Below are positions 1 through 6,486 of a DNA stretch of 7,814 nt, piece by piece. This DNA comes from DATESZ01 sp035283845 (GTDB taxonomy: Bacteria > Desulfobacterota > Syntrophia > Syntrophales > JACQWR01): contig DATESZ010000246.1 in assembly GCA_035283845.1 (NCBI GenBank), positions 1 to 7,814 on the forward strand, written 5' to 3'. The notes beneath the pieces are model-generated. The model did no database searches. It had not been told where the DNA came from and saw nothing but the letters and a program-made list of their open reading frames with translations. The position numbers and the translations under genes are program-made. How positions within the stretch are numbered: position 1 is the first letter of the stretch; every line of letters starts with the position of its first letter.

Positions 1-735
1 GTTGCACCTCTCATGCATCAAACTGCTCATCTCAATCGCTTGAGCATAGGTGGGTTGATCCAGCGATTGATATGCCGCCTGCTTGCAATAGTCCATGGTG
101 ACCGGGTCCCACTGGGCCATAAAGTTCGCTATCTCAAAGGCTGTCTCTTCAAGCTTATCGTGGGGGACGACCCTTGTTACCAGGCCCGCCCTTTCTGCCT
201 TTTCGGCGTCCCAATTAAGCCCTGTCAAGGTTAAATCAAGGGCATATTTAATAGGAATAGACTTTACCAGGACGCCAATCACCAGTCGAGGAGTGAACCC
301 CCGCATCACCTCAGGCAGGCCAAACTTTGCCTTATCCGAGGAGATGATAATATCAAATGAGAGAAGAAAGGAAATGGCTGCGCCGAGACAGTACCCATTT
401 ACTGCAGCAATAACAGGTTTGGGATATTTCCTTATGGTCTCATAAAGATCCACTACGATAGGGTGAGGGTCAACAGTTACCCGGGCAGCTTGTCCTCCAT
501 CCTTCATCATCAAATCTCTGAGCCAATTTACATCCATGCCGCCAGAAAAAGAATCTCCAACACCTGTTGTGATAATTACCCGAATCTCCTCTCTTTTCCT
601 ATATTCCTCAAATGCAGATAGTAAGTCTTCCACTAATTGGGCGCTTAAGGCATTCTTTTTCTCCGGACGATTGAGTGTAAATTTGACAACCTTATCCCGT
701 TCCTCCGTAATGACTAAACTGTCCTTTTTACTCAT
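1..735 (-). CDS. Crotonase family protein (enoyl-CoA hydratase/isomerase-like), 3' end cut by window
   Basis: Open frame of 245 codons from an ATG at 735 to the window edge without a stop; the crotonase family usually runs about 260 residues, so only a short C-terminal piece is missing. Visible marks: the N-terminal LNRPEKKNAL (residues 21-30); the first oxyanion-hole loop GVGDSFSGGMD (58-68); and the second conserved block from AAVNGYCLGAA (110-120) to FGLPEV (138-143). By comparison with rat mitochondrial enoyl-CoA hydratase, the PE glutamate (E142, equivalent to Glu164) is kept, but the first catalytic glutamate (Glu144) is replaced by serine (S122). Simple syn-hydration of an enoyl-CoA is therefore doubtful; isomerase, hydrolase or another crotonase reaction on a CoA thioester is possible. 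The start is well supported by AGGAGG at 741-746, five bases upstream. It is the last gene visible in the operon, 35 bp after the acyl-CoA synthetase subunit. Cytoplasmic, no signal peptide. Confidence 0.93.
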   Translation of the reverse strand, partial: MSKKDSLVITEERDKVVKFTLNRPEKKNALSAQLVEDLLSAFEEYRKREEIRVIITTGVGDSFSGGMDVNWLRDLMMKDGGQAARVTVDPHPIVVDLYETIRKYPKPVIAAVNGYCLGAAISFLLSFDIIISSDKAKFGLPEVMRGFTPRLVIGVLVKSIPIKYALDLTLTGLNWDAEKAERAGLVTRVVPHDKLEETAFEIANFMAQWDPVTMDYCKQAAYQSLDQPTYAQAIEMSSLMHERCN

Positions 736-770
736 GATCTCCTCCTCATATTACTTTGACTTCAAATGTC

Positions 771-1475
771 TCACATCAAAATGATTCGAGCGTCCGCAGC
801 TTTAACCCCTTTCTTGCCAACGAAAAGAGGATTGATATCCATGGATTTTATCATTTTCACTTGTTCAACCATTGATGATACCTTTACAAGAGTATCCATG
901 AGCGCCTCGATTTCGGAAGTTTCCCTTCCCCTTACGCCTCTCAATATCTCATACCCCTTGATGTCGTGGATCATTTCCTCCGCATCGCTCAAATTGATGG
1001 GAATGATCCGGAATGAGACATCCTTAAGAACTTCTACGTATATTCCCCCGAGTCCAAACATAATCGTTGGCCCGAACGTTTCGTCATAAGTGGTCCCCAC
1101 GATGGTCTCTAAGCCTTCCTTGACCATTTCTTGAACCAGAATCCCGTCGATCTTTAAGCCAGGTTCGTATCTATTTGCGTTTTTCAATATCTCGTTGAAT
1201 GCCCGTGTCACTTCCTGAGCGCTTCGTAAATTGATCCTCACACCTTGTGCTTCAGTCTTGTGTAAAATATGAGGAGACACTACCTTCATCACCACCGGGA
1301 ATCCCATACCCTTAGCCGCCTTTACCGCTTCCTCAGGGGAGGTTGCGAGGATTTCTTTAGTTGCAGGGATTCCAAAGGATGAAAGGATCATCTTAGACTC
1401 ATATTCTGTCAATGCGTTACGTCCCTTGGACTTTATATTTTCTATTATGCTGAGAACTGGTTCCCTATTTATCAT
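771..1475 (-). CDS. ADP-forming acyl-CoA synthetase, beta (ATP-grasp) subunit
   Basis: 234 residues, the usual length of a stand-alone beta subunit of ADP-forming acetate/acyl-CoA synthetase (acyl-CoA + ADP + Pi = acid + CoA + ATP). ATP-grasp features follow in order: N-terminal LTEYESKMILSSFGIP (22-37), GFPVVMKVVSPHILHKTE (58-75), the mid-domain FGPTIMFGLGGIYVEVLKD (134-152) and the C-terminal DINPLFV (213-219). The HKTE histidine (H72) aligns with the beta-subunit histidine (His71 in the Korarchaeum enzyme) proposed to relay the phosphoryl group to ADP. The alpha subunit, which carries the CoA-binding fold and the first phosphohistidine, is not in this window; it may lie further downstream or elsewhere. 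The ATG overlaps the end of the Mo subunit gene by 11 bp, so translation is probably coupled; a GAGGTG at 1486-1491 sits ten bases upstream. In context it would either harvest ATP from an acyl-CoA product or activate the substrate acid. AT-richer than the preceding gene. Confidence 0.92.
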   Translation of the reverse strand: MINREPVLSIIENIKSKGRNALTEYESKMILSSFGIPATKEILATSPEEAVKAAKGMGFPVVMKVVSPHILHKTEAQGVRINLRSAQEVTRAFNEILKNANRYEPGLKIDGILVQEMVKEGLETIVGTTYDETFGPTIMFGLGGIYVEVLKDVSFRIIPINLSDAEEMIHDIKGYEILRGVRGRETSEIEALMDTLVKVSSMVEQVKMIKSMDINPLFVGKKGVKAADARIILM

Positions 1476-3798
1476 CTGTGCTCGACACCTCTTTTTTTCT
1501 TACGCTTTTTAGCTCATGCAATCCCAGGAGGACTTTCTCGGCCGTTATGGGCAGGTCCTTGATCCGGACCCCCACGGCATTGTAAATGGCGTTGCCGATG
1601 GCCGGGGCTACACAGACGGCGCTGGACTCCCCGACGCTCTTGGCCCCATACGGGCCGACAGGGTCCGGCTGCTCTATCAGCAACAACTCAATCTCCGGCA
1701 AGTCTGCGGTGCAGGGGAGCCGATAGGAGGCGAAGCTGTTCGTCAGCGTGGCGCCGTTCCTCTTGTCCACAAAGAAGTCTTCAAACAAGGCATAACCGAG
1801 ACCCTGCATGGCGCCGCTATCGAGCTGTCCCTCCACGTTCAGCGGGTTTATTGATCGGCCGATATCGTGGGCTAACAGCATTCGCAATACCTTCACTTCC
1901 CCTGTCTCGGTATCTACCTCTACTTCGGCGAAACCTGCCTGGCCAGGCGGCGAAACCGCTTTGGATTCCCAGTCGCACTCACCGGTGATTTGGCCGCACT
2001 GCTGCTGGAAGTTGTAGATAGCGTTTTTGGCCACGTCCGCTACAGAGATGCTCTTTCCCGGGTTCCCTTTAACATACACCTTCCTGTCCCTTACCTCCAG
2101 GTCCTCGCCAGACGCCTCCAGCATGCGCGCCGCCCGCTCTATAAGCCTCGCCTTGGCCTGAGAAGCTGCTCCCAGAACGGCATTGCCGGTGACAAAGGTG
2201 GTCCTGCTGGCATGGGAACCGATATCAAAACGAGTAACATCGGTATCCCCGAAGATTACCCGTACATCCTCGGCCCGTACACCCAGAGTCTCGGCTGCGA
2301 TCTGGGCCAGTACGATCAGGGTTCCCTGGCCCATCTCCGCGGGGCTCACAATCAGGTTGACCGAGCCATCCTCATTGAGCTTGATGACCGCATTGCCGTG
2401 TTCGAGGACAAACGGCGCAGCACCGCTGCTGTGGGTCATGGTAGCCATGCCCACGCCCCTGCGCTTGGTCCCCTCCACTTTTTGGTGCCTCTTTTCTTTC
2501 CAGCCGATCTTCTCTGCACCGGCCCTGAGACAACTGTCCAGGGCGATGCTTTGGATGGGAAGCAGCATGTTGCTGACCTCCCCGGCTTTCTTGAAGTTCT
2601 TCATGCGGACGTCTAAAGGGTCCATCCCCAGCTTCTCGGAGGCCACATCCATCAATTGCTCCAGGGCCCACATGGCCTCAGGGTTGCCATAGCCTCTCAT
2701 CCCGCCCGTAGGAGGCGTATTGGTGCACACCACCGTCATCTGCCCTGCTGTGTTCGGAGATCGGTAATGCCCCAGTCCCATGGCCATACAGACCGCCGTG
2801 GCCATGCCGGTCTGGCCAAAGTATGCCCCGGAGTCGGCCAGGAGCTTCATTTGTATAGCCGTAATGGTCCCGTCCTTCTTGAACCCCAATTTGAAGTCCA
2901 TCCTGTATGGCGTGCGACTGCCGTGGTTTACAAAGTCTTCATACCTGTCGTACTCAAGCTTCACCGGCCTCCGCGCCTTCCTGGCGAGGGCAACACAGAT
3001 GGGCTCGGCGTTGAAGGTCAGTCTGCCGCCGAAACCTCCGCCGGTGTAAGGAGTAATCCAGCGAACCATATTTTCCGGCATATCGAAGAGCCAGGCAATC
3101 TTACGGCGTGCCAGGTACATAAGCTGTGCCGGGGACCAGACGGTCAATCTGCCTGACGCATCGAAATTGGCTATGCAGGCATCCAGCTCCATCTGTGCAT
3201 GCTTTTGCCTTGAACAGTAGAATGTGTCCTCTACTACCAAGTCTGCTTCCGCAAAGCCCTTCTCAATATCCCCATTGGAGAGCGGAAAGGGTACGTGCGG
3301 CCAGCAGAGGTTGCCCTGGGCGTAGTCGTGTATCTGCGGCGCCCCAGGCTTCATTGCCTCCTCGACAGTGAAGACGGCGCGAAGCACCTCATAATCGACC
3401 CTGATCAGCCCCAGCGCCTTCTCCGCCGTAAGCTCATCCACAGCCGCTACCGCGGCTACAGCATCCCCGATGAACCTCACCTTGTCATCGAAGACGACCT
3501 GATCCTGGATTTCACCATTCCCGTCCGGATCAGCCATTGCCATATTCCAGAAGGCGGAGTTGAAAGGCTTTCTGGGCATATCCTTGGAGGTGATGACTGC
3601 CGTTACCCCAGGCAGCTTTTCCGCCTCAGAGGTATCCAGCCCCAGAACCCTGGCATGGGCATGAGGGCTCCGCAGCACCTTCCCCGCCAGCGTCCCCTGC
3701 AATTTGATGTCCCCCACATACCTGGTCGAGCCAGTGACCTTCTCCGCCCCATCCGGTCGGGTAAGCCTCTTCCCCACTACCAGCAACTCCTCAGCCAT
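1465..3798 (-). CDS. Xanthine dehydrogenase-family molybdopterin-binding (large) subunit
   Basis: 777 residues, a normal length for a separate large subunit of the molybdenum hydroxylase family. It holds the Mo-molybdopterin centre where water-derived hydroxylation or dehydrogenation of the substrate occurs. Visible marks in order: the aldehyde oxidase/xanthine dehydrogenase hammerhead start RPDGAEKVTGSTRYVGDI (14-31); KHAQMELDA (199-207); the glycine-rich cofactor loop GGGFGGR (253-259); the substrate-pocket segment TGGMRGYGNPEAM (364-376), with R368 at the FRGFG arginine position; the cofactor segment MGQGTLIVLAQIAAETLG (489-506); GSHASRTTFVTGNAV (527-541); and VGPYGAKSVGES (714-725), with E724 as the catalytic glutamate. 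All key elements are present, so the enzyme should be active. The CO dehydrogenase loop (AYxCSFR) is absent. The start is supported by AGGAGG at 3807-3812, eight bases upstream. No Tat or Sec signal, so cytoplasmic. Substrate cannot be named; an N-heteroaromatic or a CoA thioester are both plausible. No XdhC-type maturation factor is seen in the window. Confidence 0.95.
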   Translation of the reverse strand: MAEELLVVGKRLTRPDGAEKVTGSTRYVGDIKLQGTLAGKVLRSPHAHARVLGLDTSEAEKLPGVTAVITSKDMPRKPFNSAFWNMAMADPDGNGEIQDQVVFDDKVRFIGDAVAAVAAVDELTAEKALGLIRVDYEVLRAVFTVEEAMKPGAPQIHDYAQGNLCWPHVPFPLSNGDIEKGFAEADLVVEDTFYCSRQKHAQMELDACIANFDASGRLTVWSPAQLMYLARRKIAWLFDMPENMVRWITPYTGGGFGGRLTFNAEPICVALARKARRPVKLEYDRYEDFVNHGSRTPYRMDFKLGFKKDGTITAIQMKLLADSGAYFGQTGMATAVCMAMGLGHYRSPNTAGQMTVVCTNTPPTGGMRGYGNPEAMWALEQLMDVASEKLGMDPLDVRMKNFKKAGEVSNMLLPIQSIALDSCLRAGAEKIGWKEKRHQKVEGTKRRGVGMATMTHSSGAAPFVLEHGNAVIKLNEDGSVNLIVSPAEMGQGTLIVLAQIAAETLGVRAEDVRVIFGDTDVTRFDIGSHASRTTFVTGNAVLGAASQAKARLIERAARMLEASGEDLEVRDRKVYVKGNPGKSISVADVAKNAIYNFQQQCGQITGECDWESKAVSPPGQAGFAEVEVDTETGEVKVLRMLLAHDIGRSINPLNVEGQLDSGAMQGLGYALFEDFFVDKRNGATLTNSFASYRLPCTADLPEIELLLIEQPDPVGPYGAKSVGESSAVCVAPAIGNAIYNAVGVRIKDLPITAEKVLLGLHELKSVRKKEVSSTDDK

Positions 3799-3816
3799 TC
3801 CGCCTGCCTCCTTTTC

Positions 3817-4293
3817 CTATATCGTCGGCATATCTTCGGCTGCAGCCATCACAGCCTGGATTATCTTCACGTACCCCGTACATCGACAGAGGTTGCCTTC
3901 CAGTCCCTTCTTGACCTCTTCCACGGTTGGATCGGGATTCTCATCCAGGAGAGCCTTGGCCGTAAGGATCATCCCCGGGGTGCAGAAGCCGCACTGCACT
4001 GCTCCATAATCGATGAAGGCCTTCTGAAGGGGGTGGAGCCCGTCCCCAGCCGCTAAGCCCTCTATTGTGGTTATCTGCTTATCCTTGACTGTTACGGCCA
4101 AGGTCAGGCAGGAAAGGGTAGGATTGCCATTGATGAGGACAGTGCAGCATCCACACTCTCCCGTGCCGCAGCCGAACTTGGTCCCCGTCAGGTCCAACTG
4201 GTCCCTTAAAACCTCCAAGAGTGTCTTTTGGGGCTCCAGGATCACCTCATGGGCCATGCCGTTTACGTTGAACGTAGCGATTTCCTTCTTCAT
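3817..4293 (-). CDS. Xanthine dehydrogenase-family 2Fe-2S subunit (small subunit)
   Basis: 158 residues, typical for the small iron-sulfur subunit of three-subunit molybdenum hydroxylases. It passes electrons from the Mo centre to FAD. The N-terminal plant-ferredoxin-type domain has ligands C42, C47, C50 and C62 in FGCGTGECGCCTVLINGNP (40-58) plus SCLTLA (61-66). The C-terminal four-helix domain has C101 and C104 in QCGFCTPGMIL (100-110), and C136 and C138 in GNLCRCTGY (133-141). All eight cluster cysteines are therefore present, giving two [2Fe-2S] clusters. It lies 15 bp after the FAD subunit and 18 bp before the Mo subunit. AGGAG at 4303-4307 supports the ATG. The order FAD, FeS, Mo is one of the common arrangements in the family. 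Confidence 0.97.
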   Translation of the reverse strand: MKKEIATFNVNGMAHEVILEPQKTLLEVLRDQLDLTGTKFGCGTGECGCCTVLINGNPTLSCLTLAVTVKDKQITTIEGLAAGDGLHPLQKAFIDYGAVQCGFCTPGMILTAKALLDENPDPTVEEVKKGLEGNLCRCTGYVKIIQAVMAAAEDMPTI

Positions 4294-4308
4294 TCTGTCT
4301 TTCTCCTG

Positions 4309-5184
4309 CTATCCTCCGGCCCTCTCCAGTGCCTTCTCCAGTGCCTTTTTTACAAGGAGTTTGGTCATCTCCTTCCTGTACTCAACGGTAGAGCGGATAT
4401 CACTAATGGGGCTTATGTCCCCACAAGCAGCCTCAGCCGCCGCCGCTATCCTCTCCCCCGCCACCTTCCGCCCTCTTAACGCCTCCTCCGCCTTCCTGGC
4501 CCGGACAGGCCGTGGCGCCACCGCTCCCAGGGCAATGCGCACCTCCCGGCATACCCCATCAACCACTCTCATCATAACCGCCACATTGAGCTTGGCCACA
4601 TCGGTGGGCGTCCTGGCCAGCCTCATAAAGGCTCCCCCGCTGCCTGATCCCGGAGCAGGGACGGACACCTGGGTGACCAATTCCCCAGGGCCAAGGGCGG
4701 TCTGGTTTACCCCAAGAAAGAAGTCCTCCAAGGGAAGGGTCCTGTATCCACTTGTCCCTTCCATCCTAACCTGCCCTCCCATGGCGATGAGAGGCGGGGC
4801 CACATCCGATGCCGGAGAGGCCACACAGAGGTTGCCGACTACAGTAGCCATAGACTTAACCTGAAGGGACGGGATGTGAGCGATGCCCTCATAAAGGGCA
4901 AGGTAATCACTCTTGATCGATAGGAAGGCCTCCGCCGCCCTAAGGGTAACCATGGCGCCAATGCCAAGGCCCCTAACCCCATCCCCCTGGATAAGGCCTA
5001 TCCCTGGCAAAGCCCGGATGCTTACCACACACTCCGGGGTTACCACCCGACGTCTCATATCGTTTATCAGGCTTACGCCTCCGGCCAGTACCCGGGCTTT
5101 GCCGCCCCATGTGGATAGGACGCCGGCAGCCTCCTCAACACTTCCCGCTTCAACATATTCGAATGGTTTCAACGCTCGGGACAT
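4309..5184 (-). CDS. Xanthine dehydrogenase-family FAD-binding (medium) subunit
   Basis: 291 residues, normal for the FAD subunit that takes electrons from the iron-sulfur subunit and passes them to a soluble acceptor such as NAD+ or ferredoxin. The N-terminal FAD domain begins FEYVEAGSVEEAAGVLS (8-24) and has AGGVSLINDMRRR (34-46), the counterpart of the usual AGGTDL pyrophosphate-binding loop. The second FAD motif is TVVGNLCVASPASDVAPPL (114-132), where TIGGN is usual, so both motifs carry substitutions but remain recognisable. The CO dehydrogenase flavoprotein C-terminal domain follows from about residue 180. Only four scattered cysteines (52, 120, 212, 254) exist, so the extra 4Fe-4S insert of 4-hydroxybenzoyl-CoA reductase beta subunits is missing. 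The last helix contains a duplicated KALE unit encoded by a 12-bp tandem repeat. AGGAGG at 5195-5200 overlaps the stop codon of the preceding aminotransferase gene. Confidence 0.95.
   Translation of the reverse strand: MSRALKPFEYVEAGSVEEAAGVLSTWGGKARVLAGGVSLINDMRRRVVTPECVVSIRALPGIGLIQGDGVRGLGIGAMVTLRAAEAFLSIKSDYLALYEGIAHIPSLQVKSMATVVGNLCVASPASDVAPPLIAMGGQVRMEGTSGYRTLPLEDFFLGVNQTALGPGELVTQVSVPAPGSGSGGAFMRLARTPTDVAKLNVAVMMRVVDGVCREVRIALGAVAPRPVRARKAEEALRGRKVAGERIAAAAEAACGDISPISDIRSTVEYRKEMTKLLVKKALEKALERAGG
4323..4347. repeat. Short tandem repeat, 12-bp unit, about two copies
   Basis: The plus strand reads the unit CTCCAGTGCCTT twice in direct succession (exact 12-bp period over 25 bases). It lies at the 3' end of the FAD subunit gene and encodes the repeated KALE-KALE of the C-terminal helix (residues 280-287). 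It keeps the frame and probably reflects a small local duplication in a tolerant tail. Confidence 0.85.
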
Positions 5185-5194
5185 TTATTCTCCG

Positions 5195-5200
5195 CCTCCT
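5195..5200 (-). promoter_or_regulatory. Ribosome binding site of the FAD subunit gene, overlapping the upstream stop codon
   Basis: Perfect AGGAGG on the minus strand, ten bases before the ATG at 5184. Its first two bases are also part of the TAG stop (5199-5201) of the aminotransferase gene. This suggests ribosomes terminating on the aminotransferase can restart on the hydroxylase cassette. Confidence 0.75.
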
Positions 5201-6455
5201 ATAATTGATATTTGTCCTTCACATAGGCCATCGCCTCATCTATTGCCTTTGCCGTTGTGTCCAAGTCTTCCTCAGTGTGTCTGTAAGAAATATATCCATG
5301 ATGATGTGGATGCAAAAAGATGCCTCTACGGATAAGCTGAGTGTAAAAATCATTGCGTCTGTCTCGATAGGTATCAGCTTCATCCTTCTTGAAGGTTATA
5401 TAAAACATTGGCGCAACACCGGTTAACTCGGCTCCAGCGTCATATTTGTTAATGATGCTCTGAATTTTTTTCTTTAAACGGCCGCCTTTTTCCCATATGT
5501 TTTCGAGGACGTTGTCTCGTTCTAAAATTTCAATGGTTTTTAGAGCGGCAATATAACCGTCACTGTTCGGGAAGAAAGTGGAAGATATAAAAAGTTTATG
5601 CGCTGCAGCCATCATCACTTCAGCTCTTCCTGTAACAACACTTATTGCATATCCGTTGGCCATTCCTTTTCCAAGGACCGCCAGGTCGGGGGTGACTCCA
5701 TAAAGTTCTTGAGCTCCACCTAAAGCGAGCCTGAATCCGGTACGGACCTCATCAAAGACTAAAACCGCGCCATACCTGAAGGCAAGCTCTCTTACGCCTT
5801 TAAGGAACCCGGGTTTAGGTTCTTCCATCTTTTGATGGTTGGGATGTCCGAACGGAGTCATAATTATGGCGGCTGTCTGATCGCCATATCTTGCCATCAA
5901 GTCCTCAAGCTGATCGAGATTGTTGTAGCGGAATTCGTATACATCTTCGTAGAGCTTTTCAGGAATGCCCCCTTTCATCTCCACGCACCAGTCATGCCAG
6001 CCGTGATAGCCACAGCGCATAACCTTGATCCGGTTTGTGTAAGCCCTTGCAATACGGATGCTCGCTGTAGTGGCATCTGAGCCGGTCTTTAAAAAAATAC
6101 TCTTTTCTGAACAGGGGACGAGTTCGCTGAGTTTTTTCGCGAGCTGATTCTGATACCTCTGTGTGAGCGTGAAGCAAAAGCCTTTGTCTCTTATTTGCCT
6201 TATAACAGCTTCATCGACTTCTTCTTCTCTGTAGCCCAGGATAATTGGCCCATACCCGCAGAGGAAGTCAATATATTCATTTCCATCAACGTCGGTTAAT
6301 CTGCTGCCCTTGCCGGATTCAAGAAAGATCGGATATTCTCCTTCGATAAAATCACTGGGTTTTCTGGCGCCCAGAACTCCGCCGGGAATTAATTCTTTTC
6401 CCTCTTCAAAAAGTTCGAGACTTCTCGTTATGTTTAGTTTATCAATGTTTTTCAC
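5199..6455 (-). CDS. Class III PLP-dependent aminotransferase, glutamate-1-semialdehyde aminomutase-like
   Basis: 418 residues, a usual length for the family. Visible marks: the entry segment LFEEGKELIPGGVLGA (15-30); the phosphate-binding region KTGSDATTASIRIAR (123-137); YHGWHDW (150-156), which stacks on the cofactor; FDEVRTGFR (234-242), with D235 bonding the pyridine nitrogen; and LGKGMANGYAISVVTG (261-276), with K263 as the likely Schiff-base lysine. The lysine segment lacks the VIGGGMPVGA pattern of true HemL, and the position is a catabolic-looking operon, so I call it an aminotransferase acting on an amino acid or amino sugar-like substrate, not a tetrapyrrole enzyme. Related class III enzymes include beta-amino acid transaminases. 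The start is a GTG at 6455; AAAGGA at 6463-6468 lies seven bases upstream, and the nearby ATG at 6477 is out of frame. It ends 14 bp before the FAD subunit. AT-richer than the hydroxylase genes after it. Confidence 0.92.
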   Translation of the reverse strand: MKNIDKLNITRSLELFEEGKELIPGGVLGARKPSDFIEGEYPIFLESGKGSRLTDVDGNEYIDFLCGYGPIILGYREEEVDEAVIRQIRDKGFCFTLTQRYQNQLAKKLSELVPCSEKSIFLKTGSDATTASIRIARAYTNRIKVMRCGYHGWHDWCVEMKGGIPEKLYEDVYEFRYNNLDQLEDLMARYGDQTAAIIMTPFGHPNHQKMEEPKPGFLKGVRELAFRYGAVLVFDEVRTGFRLALGGAQELYGVTPDLAVLGKGMANGYAISVVTGRAEVMMAAAHKLFISSTFFPNSDGYIAALKTIEILERDNVLENIWEKGGRLKKKIQSIINKYDAGAELTGVAPMFYITFKKDEADTYRDRRNDFYTQLIRRGIFLHPHHHGYISYRHTEEDLDTTAKAIDEAMAYVKDKYQL

Positions 6456-6462
6456 GGGATTT

Positions 6463-6468
6463 TCCTTT
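6463..6468 (-). promoter_or_regulatory. Ribosome binding site deciding a GTG start for the aminotransferase
   Basis: AAAGGA on the minus strand, seven bases before GTG at 6455. The only close upstream ATG (6477-6475) is 22 bases before the GTG, not a multiple of three, so it cannot start this frame. The GTG start is therefore preferred. Confidence 0.6.
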
Positions 6469-6486
6469 CACCATACCTGATCCAGG

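Noticed and set aside
760..773. Possible hairpin or terminator in the gap before the crotonase gene
   Set aside because: The best pairing is a GAC/GTC stem of three base pairs with no T-run, too weak to support a terminator.
13..784. Plus-strand open frames over the left end
   Set aside because: They are antisense to the crotonase gene, which is intact across the whole stretch with a perfect ribosome binding site.
1990..2692. Overlapping plus-strand open frames of 208 and 169 codons
   Set aside because: Both are antisense to the well-conserved middle of the Mo subunit gene and show no family motif or ribosome binding site that I can support.
3295..4864. Long plus-strand open frames (253 codons at 3295-4056 and 265 codons at 4067-4864)
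   Set aside because: They lie antisense to the Mo, FeS and FAD subunit genes, whose protein motifs are unmistakable. The translations are arginine-, proline- and serine-rich without any recognisable domain, as expected from the opposite strand of GC-rich genes.
1465..5184. 4-hydroxybenzoyl-CoA reductase (HcrABC) or CO dehydrogenase (CoxMSL)
   Set aside because: The FAD subunit has no cysteine-rich 4Fe-4S insert as in HcrB, and the large subunit has no AYxCSFR loop as in CoxL.
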